Shown here in pieces: positions 56,319 to 64,000 of a DNA stretch of 64,000 nucleotides. Numbering within the stretch: position 1 is the first letter of the stretch; every line of letters starts with the position of its first letter. Below the pieces are notes generated by a model that saw only the letters and a program-made list of their open reading frames with translations, was not told the origin of the DNA and made no database searches. This stretch comes from Margaritifera margaritifera (taxonomy: Eukaryota; Mollusca; Bivalvia; Unionida; Margaritiferidae), in contig JAQPZY010001692.1 in NCBI GenBank assembly GCA_029931535.1, positions 2,085,001-2,149,000 on the forward strand. The letters are read 5' to 3'. The translations under genes and the position numbers were made by a program.

Positions 56319-56357
56319 ATGTTTTCCTTCACGTCCGCACTTCTAGCATATAAAGCA
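56319..56357 (+). promoter_or_regulatory. Shared early-type promoter, copy 3
   Basis: GATGTTTTCCTTCACGTCCG then CACTTCTAGCATATAAAGC; ~41 nt before ATG 56398. Confidence 0.75.
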
Positions 56358-56397
56358 GCGCCTTCCGCAGTTGCACCATTCACACTTCAACTGAAGA

Positions 56398-56919
56398 ATG
56401 AATATAGTAGAAAATCTACAGGAAGCCTGGGACTGGATGGTGGAAGTTAAATATTACAGAGAACGAATGATGTGGTGGTATCCAGTGAACCTACACTGGG
56501 AAATACAATACTTAGCCCACATAAACATGGCCATGGGCCTGATTCAAGAAGTGAAGGAGGAGGAAGTAAAGAAGATCAAGAACTCCTCCTCACCTTGTCG
56601 AGTGGGACTTCTTAAAGAAGCCCTGGATTGTTTAAAAAAGATAGAAGACAATTTAAAGTGTCCAATCCTCACTCGACAAGAAGCGGCCCTGCTCCGAGTT
56701 CAGACCATTCTTAAAAAAATTATGGCGCCAGAAGTCCAAAAAATCAAGGTTATGTGGGCTAAGGAAAAAAAAGAAAAGGAATTCAATCGCCTGAACTTGA
56801 ACTGGATGAAAATTCAGGACAAGTTCAGGCGATTGGGACATCCCGACTGTATACCCCAGAAGAAGAAAAACAACAAGTTCCACCTCCCAGGCTTCCTAAC
56901 CAAATGTTGGAGGAAGTAA
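56398..56919 (+). CDS. Basic helical protein, right-end gene
   Basis: 173 residues, intact. Helical N-terminus rich in Trp (EAWDWMVEVKYYRERMMWWY), a helix INMAMGLIQEVKEEEVKKIK, two more helices (LLKEALDCLKKIEDNLKC, EAALLRVQTILKKI), and a basic C-terminus (PQKKKNNKFHLPGF...). The stop lies 14 nt before the stem-loop at the inner edge of the right terminal repeat. Not recognised; likely part of the co-regulated end-gene set. Confidence 0.65.
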   Translation: MNIVENLQEAWDWMVEVKYYRERMMWWYPVNLHWEIQYLAHINMAMGLIQEVKEEEVKKIKNSSSPCRVGLLKEALDCLKKIEDNLKCPILTRQEAALLRVQTILKKIMAPEVQKIKVMWAKEKKEKEFNRLNLNWMKIQDKFRRLGHPDCIPQKKKNNKFHLPGFLTKCWRK

Positions 56920-56927
56920 AATAATCT

Positions 56928-57250
56928 CCAATGGCCCTTTTCAGGGCCACCCATTACTCAAGAAAAGATTAATTTTCCATTCTTGCCTACCCTGTTTCAA
57001 TTCCCCGTTTGGGTCTGTAGAGGCCCCAATGTTAAAAACCTATAGGGTCTGTAGAGCCCCCCGCTATGTTAAAATCCTATAGGGTTTGTAGAGGCCCCGC
57101 TATGTTAAAATCCCATAGAGGCCATAGCGCCCCCCGCTATGTTAAAATCCCATAGGGTCTGTAGAGGCCCCCGCCATGTTAAAATCCCATAGAGGCTATA
57201 GCGCGACCCCCCTCCCCCCCGGGCTCAGTACCCCCCTCCCCCTTACCACT
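56928..57250. repeat. Polinton right terminal inverted repeat
   Basis: Inverse of the left repeat, starting CCAATGGCCC at the inner edge and ending CCCCCTTACCACT. It contains the same TGTTAAAATCC.ATAG subrepeats. Confidence 0.97.
56933..56970 (+). terminator. Histone-type 3' stem-loop at right terminal repeat
   Basis: GGCCCTTTTCAGGGCC (56933-56948), ACCCA, CAAGAAAAGATT (56959-56970). Mirror of the left-end copy, 14 nt after the stop at 56919. Confidence 0.88.
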
Positions 57251-57256
57251 AACGCT

Positions 57257-59519
57257 GTTGTTATGGAAATGGGCTGACTGTTTCCTGCCTCTATGCATTG
57301 TTTGGCCCTGCAAAGAAATATGTTATTGTATGTTGCGTTAACATTAGTTGCATTTAATAGAAAAAAATTACGAATGTTTATAATTATGTATTTTTATTAT
57401 TAAAAATGAAAAAGAAGTCAAATTTTAACATTGTTGAAAGTACCATAAAACAATAAAATCAGAAAAATTTATAACGAATCTAAAATGCATCTTAAAATAA
57501 CAGTTTGCATACATAAGTATTATAGTGCATAAAATCACAAGAATAAGTTTATAAATTGTGTTTAAGACATGTACGAATAGTGTAAAATTAAATGATGATG
57601 TTTGGCGACAACTTGGAATAAGCTATTTCTCGAGAAATTTTAGACTTTACCAGAAAGGCTTCTTTAGAGATTATAGATTTTCATCGGCGTGTATATGCTG
57701 TGTACTTTGAGTTTACATAAGAATAAAGAAGCTTTACAAAATAAGTACTTTTTTTTTAGAAACCATCTAAATGCAGTGATTCCTTTAGAAATTGTTTGAC
57801 CTATATGAAGTGACTTGAATGAGCGAACTCGAATCATGTAGCCGTCCATAGTGTTCAAACTTAGCATTTATCTCAGCTGTCAAATATTAAATATTTATTT
57901 TCAAATATTTATTTATTTGATCTCATTTTGCTACTTTATGGCATGATTTTTTTCAATATATGCATTTCAAATATATATTTATAAAGATATAATATATTTA
58001 ATATATATTTCAATTTTAATTAATTTATTTATTATTTTTTTTTCTAAATTGTTATTTAATCATTTATTTACTCAGTTATATTTAACCATTAATATTATTT
58101 TTCATTGTATTATATTTTTAACAAGTGTGGTTCCGAGTATGTTCCATGTTGTTGCATGATCCATGCATACCATTTTTAGTAAATTTAGGCATCAAAAGAA
58201 TATTTGGAAGGTATTCAAGGTCTAAAGGGACTGTTACCATCGCTCCGTAAAGCCATATTTCACAGTTATGAAGGTTATTTCTACGTTGTTGCATGCTGCC
58301 TGCATGCCATTTTTCAGAATTTAGTCCTAAAAAGACTATTTTACAGGTATAAAAGATATTAAAGGGGCGACTTTCTAAAACAGTTTTGTCTGATCTGTAT
58401 ATGCAAGGCTACAAAAATTATACTAATTTGACTGATTGTTTCAATAGGAATGGACGGATTCTATCACATCCACATTTGAACCCTCTCTCTCTCTCTCTCT
58501 TGATAGTGCGTACAGTTGTGCTGACCTATGCAAGCACGGAGTGTCCATCGACAGCACACATTTCATGTCACCCACCCCAGGCTCTTATCTTCACTACACA
58601 CACCAAAAGATTTACAGATGCAAAAATCCATTGTATCCTATTTTTCTGGTGTGAATAATACAGCTGGTACCAGGTGACTGAGCCTTAAATGGGAAAATGA
58701 AACAAGCATACATGCACTGTTATCTACTGTATATGGTATACCGGTACAGTAATTGTCATTGAATAGGCGATAGTTGCTTGAATTAATAAGGTTTGCAATA
58801 GACATTTTCTTCATATTTCATAAGTGTATCTTACAAATTTGTTGGTATTATTTTCATTTAATTGAAATTGTTATTTATTACACATACCGTTGGCAACAAA
58901 TATATAATTTCATAAATTTCATATTCATAGTTATTTAAAAGATTCTATACAGTATACTAGATGCACTTATAAGATATTTTTCAAGATTTAACTTTACAAC
59001 CTATCTTAAGATTCACTTGAAACTGTAATAAAAGTGAGAAAAAAAAGAAACCCAACAAAAAAAAAGGAAAAAACAAAACAAAACAAATAAACAAACAAAC
59101 AAACAAAAAAAAAAAAAAAAAAAAAAAAAAAATTACCTTGTGCTTTAATTTCGACAGCTTCGCCTTAGAATTGCTTCATAAACTTAAAACATCTTCAGGT
59201 CTCCCGTCAAGAATATGAAATACACTGTTCACATATGTATGAGGTACCTTTGTCCTTGGAAAATGATTCAAAAATCTCCCTGTCAACTTTCTCCATTGTA
59301 AACGTACTCATGGAACTGATGCAGAATCGGTTCGTTCGTTCTTTGGATTTAGTTCGTGTGCGGCCATTCGGCCATGTACGAACAAACAGAATCGGGGTTT
59401 TCGGTCCACTTATATACCTTCGCACGGTCACGCAATTTCTCGAGAAAGAGCACAACAACTTGTGGCGTTTTTCCAAGTTGTCGCCCAACAATGTCAATTT
59501 TGGAACAAACAACAAGCAA
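57257..59519. other. Right flank, no gene seen
   Basis: AT-rich host-type sequence with short simple repeats (CT at 58485-58500, poly-A at 59105-59132). GGCGACAACTTGGA at 57603 recurs (inverted) near 59475 and at the window end, marking a dispersed repeat. Confidence 0.5.
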
Positions 59520-59945
59520 CAGTACTGTATATATTATGTCTACCGCCATATGAAACGAGATTCTCGTATTCTCGCAGCAAATGCTGTTATCGCTGTTCCG
59601 GGGTCAAAACAGATTACGAACTGAACACGATGTTACTAATAACACACCGAATCGTCGTCCGTAGCAGAAAACTTAAAATGACCAATTTTAAAAGTATTTA
59701 CATATTTACAATTTGTTATGAGTCTATACAAATTTATACCCAATTATTCTCTGAAAAGGTAATACGGACACACGAAAAGACGTTCTCTCCTCAATACTCC
59801 TAATATTTCAGAAGTATAGTGAGTCCACCACATTTTCTCTTACTAACAATAATCAGCTGTTTGCAATTAATAAGCTCCTCTGCATCATGGACTTTCGACG
59901 CTTCCTGCTTTCTGCTCTCATACACATTAGTAGTATAGGATGTCA
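59520..59945. repeat. Diverged inverted copy of 35720-36155
   Basis: Partner of the left-hand copy. It ends about 25 bp before the inverted repeat of the decayed second Polinton-like element. Confidence 0.7.
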
Positions 59946-59969
59946 CTTGGCGGTCTAGGAGAATCATAT

Positions 59970-60190
59970 GTTAAAAAGGGTCTGCGGATTATAGGGACAA
60001 ACGGGAAATAAACATAAAGCCGGCCATTTTGTTTTGTGCGGTATCATGGGGACAAGGGGAAATTAACATTAGGTTACCATTTTTGTGGGTTCATAGCGAC
60101 AAGAGGAAATACTATGCTAGAAATATCCATTGGTTTTAGCTTTTATACATTTTTTATGAAGCTCAAACAGATGGGGGGGGGGGGGATAGC
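59970..60190. repeat. Left inverted repeat of the decayed element
   Basis: Contains two ~50-bp subrepeats (ATAGGGACAAACGGGAAATA, ATGGGGACAAGGGGAAATTA) and ends at a G-run. Confidence 0.75.
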
Positions 60191-60369
60191 TTCCAGGCCG
60201 ATCGATATAAATGCAAATCGGTTGTCAAAGTAAAGGACTCGGTCTCCTAAAGGTTAAAAAACGTAATACAATTTTAAACGGGCATGACTTTGCAAACAAT
60301 CTTCTTTCTTTGTTCTGTTTGACGTGTTCCAGAGCGATGCCTTCTAAGGATAGGTAGCGTCTCTTTGAA

Positions 60370-62030
60370 TTAGTCTTCGTTTTCTGGAGTTTGATAGCAA
60401 GAAGGATACTCGCTAGCTTCTTGTTTCAATTTCAGAAATTCGTTTACGTAGCTTGAACAAATCCCTGTACTGGAGTCGTCGTCATTCTGTTGGTATGGCC
60501 TTTTGGTAGGAAAGTGCCAAATTTCGTTCACTTTTATCAGTTGGCATCCTCGATCGAGAGCATGAAACAATTATACACTCACCCACGTTGCTGTCAAAAA
60601 TCGTTCTTGGTCCTCGCGACAGGTTGGTCCTGATTACATGTTTCAGCACACATACGACTTAAAGGAAACATCACTTTTCCGTGTCAATTATAAGGTAAAA
60701 CAGGATTGTACAAGTTCATCGATTGCAAAACTTGATATTAAATCAATCCTTTGTACTGGCTAATGTGTGCTACGTCGATGTGTTCTGTCATCATTTCCGG
60801 ATGACCCGTGGGGAATCGAGCATATTTACACACACAAGGATACAGCGAACACACATCGATGTAGTATTTGATATGTTCTCCTTGAGAGTCATCCACGTCG
60901 TACAGCAAGAATGCAGCATTGGTTTGTCCACCAAACAAACTATCGCGTGGAATCAAAGCTTCGATGTCCACAACATCGAACTTCGACGATGACTCGGAAT
61001 TCTGGATCTGTTTTGAAACGTCGATCGTAGTAGTGTTACTATCTTTCTATCACTTGGTATCCTTGACTTTCTAAACTCTGGCGTCGCTGGCATGTTTGGT
61101 CGTACAACTCTTCTCTTCCATGGCGGATTCTGAGAAAGGATTTGTCAGGTATCGTTGTGAAAAACAAGTGGGCCATCCATGAACAAACATCTCTGAAATT
61201 CGTACACTATCTGTGAATTTTCTAAATCCCAACCATCCACAGAATAAGATCCAATCTTTTTTTTTTCTTTCTCCACGGCCGTTTCCAGTATGTTGTATCC
61301 TCTTGTCTTGAGTTTCACACATGTAATGTAGGGAGCGCAAATCTTTTGAATATTGACGGGTGATAGCTTGAATGGATTAAGGCGGTATGACGGCTAGTTT
61401 GTTCTCTGGCATGAACTTCTTTCGGTACACTAATTCACCCACTTTGGCAATGGTAGAAGCTTCCTTCAAGGGATCGATAACTCCGTGATCCATAAATAAG
61501 TGTCGAAATGTTCCACAACAACGTCGGAAAATGTCCACCTCGGATCGACAATATTTCAACAATTCTTCTTGAAACAAAATCAAAAGGGCCAAAAGGGTGG
61601 ACTGAATAGCTAAAGGAATGACCAAATAACTCATGGAATCTTTCAAGTATACGTTTTCCACTTGCATGTAAATGATTTTGGCTCTGTTCATGGTCACTTT
61701 TGGATATTCGGTTCCATGTTCTGAATAATGTTTCAAAAGAAATTGTCTGTCGTATCCCAAGGAAATGTGTGCAATGACTGTAGCGTATCGATGACAGTTC
61801 CTGTCTAGATGTACCTCCTCTTCGCTCCAAGTGTCGTCAGCGGGCTCTAAAATCTAGTCGGTTAAAAGCAGAAAAAGTACGAGAGCCATGAAATATCTTT
61901 TCACGTCCTCCTGGAATCACGCTACGATTGGAACAGTGATGAAATTAAGGTTTTTGAATGGACTTATCGCAAGCGCGAGTAGCCACACAAAAATTAGGAA
62001 TGTGAATTCCAGTCTGTTGAGTAAAAAAGA
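60370..62030 (-). pseudogene. POLB: Polymerase B fragment of the decayed element
   Basis: Minus-strand text in several frames parallels the complete element's polymerase: exo I flank (TGIHIPNFCVA near 62010), exo II (near 61770), exo III (YCRSEVDIF near 61545), GNGRGE region (61300), motif A (DVCSLYPCVCKYARFP near 60820) and EIWHFP...KLKQEASEYPS (60510-60400). There are multiple stops and shifts, plus a deletion before exo III. Motifs B and C and the N-terminus are missing. Confidence 0.85.
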
Positions 62031-62278
62031 AAAAAAAATGGTGTTAAGTAGTTTAGTACCAAAAACAATCTTTAATTTTTGTTTATATTCTCTCTCTCTC
62101 TCTCTCGCTGGTCAGAAATTTACAAAGGGGCATTGAAAAAGACCTTTTCAGGACAACATAATTCTCTTAAAAGCATAGATACTAGTCAATCGTTACTAAT
62201 CTGTGTGTTTTATGTTTGTGTAAGTCATACTGACTTTCGGTACTAAAAAAAGCCGTATTTAAAATGTCTACATGAAAG

Positions 62279-62280
<2 letters not shown>

Positions 62281-62338
<58 letters not shown>
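62281..62338. repeat. (CA)n microsatellite
   Basis: 58 bases of CA dinucleotides, followed by C and A runs. Confidence 0.97.
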
Positions 62339-62339
<1 letters not shown>

Positions 62340-62636
62340 CAAAACAACCCCCCCCCCCAAAAAAAAAACAAAAAAAAAAACGTTTAACCGTAGTGTGTTT
62401 CTTCATTAGGTACATTTCACTCGTCATATTAAATGTGGATTTTATTTTAGCTTGCCGTTTAAAAAAACTGGAAAATTAAATGTGTAAACCTTACAAAAAT
62501 CTTAACTTCAAACGCTGGTCTCAAAAATAGTTCATAGGTAACACTTTCACTCCTTATGTTAAACCTAGGACAACAAAGTGTAACATTAGGCAAGTCAGGG
62601 TAAAGTCATTGTAGCTGGGCAGAATTGCAACTAAAA

Positions 62637-62667
<31 letters not shown>

Positions 62668-62974
62668 ACAAAAACCAAAAAGAAAAAGCAAACTTTTGTT
62701 TGAATTAAGAACCAAATCTGTCTCCCGACAAATTCTGCTTTCATTAGAAAATGTAGCAAGATAAAGCTGATTTGAACTACAATATTATCACTCAGTCCAC
62801 AGAGTAAGCCAAGGTGAAGTCAGCGTAGCACTGGTAAATTTATAACATTTGTCACCGAAAATGATAAATGAAAAATTGCCAGAAAGCAAAGACGAATTCA
62901 ATATGTTTGAAATACAATTTGCTGCCTGTAACATGCGTAGCAATATTTAGTGAGAATCTTATTTTTAGGATAGT

Positions 62975-63176
62975 CAAATGTCTACCCCCACCCCCCCCAG
63001 CTTCATGTAGAATTTATAAAAAAATGAAACCTACTGACCTTTCCACTTGGCGCTATAAATCCACAAAAATGGTAAACTAATGTTAATTTCCCCTTTTCCC
63101 TATAATGCCGCAAAAAATGGCGGTCTAATGTTAACATTCCGTGTCCCTATAATCTGTAGACCCTTTTAAACCTACT
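62975..63176. repeat. Right inverted repeat of the decayed element
   Basis: Inverse of 59970-60190 with about 20% differences, starting at a C-run and ending CCTACT. Confidence 0.75.
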
Positions 63177-64000
63177 CACATTGCTACTGTGTTTGTCAAA
63201 TGGCACCCGCTCTTCTATATACTATTTTGTGCTTTTTCAAATTTTGTTTATAAACTACAGCTTTTGTTTGCAAAATTTCGTCCTCTTCGTTTTGTTGTAC
63301 ATATGGTTGATGGTGTTACGTGTCGACATTCTATGTACATGCTATTAAAGGATTATAATTTGACTTTCTAAAGGCAGATATATTGTTTTCTGGAAACATC
63401 ACTCTTTCATTTTTACTCCTTTAGTTCCCTCTTTGTCAAGTATAATTTAATTGCCTATTATTTATTCATGACAGCTTTTCTTGTTATGTATTAATTAATA
63501 TGAACTACTGGTATAACTTCATTTATATATTTTGGCATATCACCAATTATATCAAGAAAAAGAGTCATACACGATTGCGACATTCCGGGCTGACGTCTAG
63601 GTTTCAATACAACGACCCTTATTGTCTGTCATATTTTTGACAATGAGCGATATGCAAACTTCAGCCTTCGGAATGAGGTGTAGGAGACTTGGATTTGGAT
63701 GGGGGGTGGGGTGGGGGGGGGGGTGTTGTCTAAATGGAAATTGATAATTTTTATTTTGATTCATTATTTTGTTGGAAATTTCAAGAAAAGGATACATTGC
63801 TAAAAGACTTTGTTATTAGTTAAGATCAATCACTTCCTAATAACAAAACTAGCACTATAAATGATGGTGCTATAATTTATTTATAACGGAAATAGTCAAT
63901 ACTACGAGATTAGGAAATCTGCGAGATTAAGAGAAACGAGTAGACTTTTATTTTATTTCACTGTGACTGTGTTGGGCGACAACTTGGAGTAACTCCACAA
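63177..64000. other. No gene seen
   Basis: AT-rich. A G-rich tract lies at 63700-63724, and the dispersed GGCGACAACTTGGA motif recurs at 63975-63988. Confidence 0.5.

Larger units (their letters stand above)
36539..57250. mobile_element. Complete Polinton/Maverick (adintovirus-like) element, 20.7 kb
   Basis: Target duplications AACGCT at 36533-36538 and 57251-57256 flank the termini AGTAGTAAGG... and ...CCTTACCACT. Terminal inverted repeats of ~320 bp differ at only a few bases outside the G-runs. Inside are all Polinton hallmarks: protein-primed polymerase B, integrase with chromodomain, packaging ATPase, adenain-type protease, major and minor capsid proteins, pVI-like and pX-like proteins. 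The 6-bp duplication and AGT terminus are typical of the group. Gene order: end genes, zinc-knuckle (leftward), polymerase, BIR genes, repeat protein, membrane protein, ATPase, pX-like pair, integrase, membrane protein, minor capsid, pVI-like, major capsid, small genes, protease, end genes. Near-identical ends suggest recent insertion, yet several genes are broken. Confidence 0.97.
59970..63176. mobile_element. Decayed, internally deleted Polinton-like element (~3.2 kb)
   Basis: Inverted repeats at 59970-60190 and 62975-63176 share AAAAGGGTCT, ATTATAGGGACA, GGGGAAATTAACATTAG and GCTTCAT. The right terminus read inward is AGTAGGTTTAAAAGGG, similar to AGTAGTAAGGG of the complete element. Only a polymerase fragment remains inside. 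A weak stem-loop-like GACCTTTTCAGGAC sits near 62140. No clear target duplication. The repeats themselves contain ~50-bp internal repeats, as in the complete element. Confidence 0.75.

Noticed and set aside
36837..56948. Bacterial rho-independent terminators
   Set aside because: The hairpins have the TTTC loop, ACCCA flank and purine element of histone mRNAs, lack a following T-run, and the context is an animal genome.
62130..62160. Functional histone-type hairpin in the decayed element
   Set aside because: GACCTTTTCAGGAC has a broken stem and lacks both the ACCCA flank and an adjacent gene; at best a relic.

Overview
The window looks like animal nuclear DNA, probably from a marine invertebrate (mollusc-like, low certainty). 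It is mostly AT-rich, packed with tandem repeats and decayed transposons (two or three LINE families, a Ty3/Gypsy remnant, Mutator-like DNA transposons), and has no dense host gene set. No rRNA, tRNA or CRISPR array was seen.

Layout. 1-8 kb: LINE and Ty3/Gypsy remnants. 8-12.6 kb: a GC-richer block with broken coding frames on both strands, perhaps an old virus-like element I cannot name. 12.6-19.7 kb: non-coding, with a 42-bp minisatellite, a ~77-bp satellite and a zinc-knuckle gene remnant. 20-23 kb: an internally deleted LINE. 23-30 kb: no gene seen. 30-33 kb: a C2H2 zinc-finger gene split by a Mutator-like element (9-bp target duplication). A second, oppositely oriented deletion derivative of that element lies at 33.1-34.65 kb.

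The centrepiece is a complete 20.7-kb Polinton/Maverick (adintovirus-like) element at 36539-57250, with ~320-bp terminal inverted repeats and a 6-bp target duplication (AACGCT). It carries protein-primed DNA polymerase B, retroviral-type integrase with chromodomain, packaging ATPase, adenain-type protease, double-jelly-roll major capsid protein, minor capsid protein, pVI-like and pX-like proteins and a conserved membrane protein. It also has accessory genes: two BIR proteins, an F-box-like repeat protein, a zinc-knuckle protein and small proteins at both ends. The polymerase is heavily broken. The integrase, one pX-like gene, minor capsid, pVI-like, membrane-protein and zinc-knuckle genes each carry a stop or frameshift. 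Major capsid, ATPase, BIR and most end genes are open.

The most unusual signal is at the element ends. All five end-proximal genes (one leftward and one rightward at the left end, three rightward at the right end) are followed, 14-34 nt after the stop codon, by a sequence matching or nearly matching the replication-dependent histone mRNA 3' stem-loop (four exact copies, e.g. GGCCCTTTTCAGGGCC). Each is followed by ACCCA or a close variant and a purine-rich AAGAAAAGA-like element where U7 snRNA would pair. The three right-end genes share a near-identical promoter, and perfect TGACGTCA (CRE/ATF) sites occur upstream at both ends. My inference is that the element has an S-phase, histone-like early expression programme, distinct from its A-tract-spaced, TATA-driven core block.

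59.97-63.18 kb holds a second, much-decayed ~3.2-kb Polinton derivative with its own inverted repeats and a polymerase fragment.
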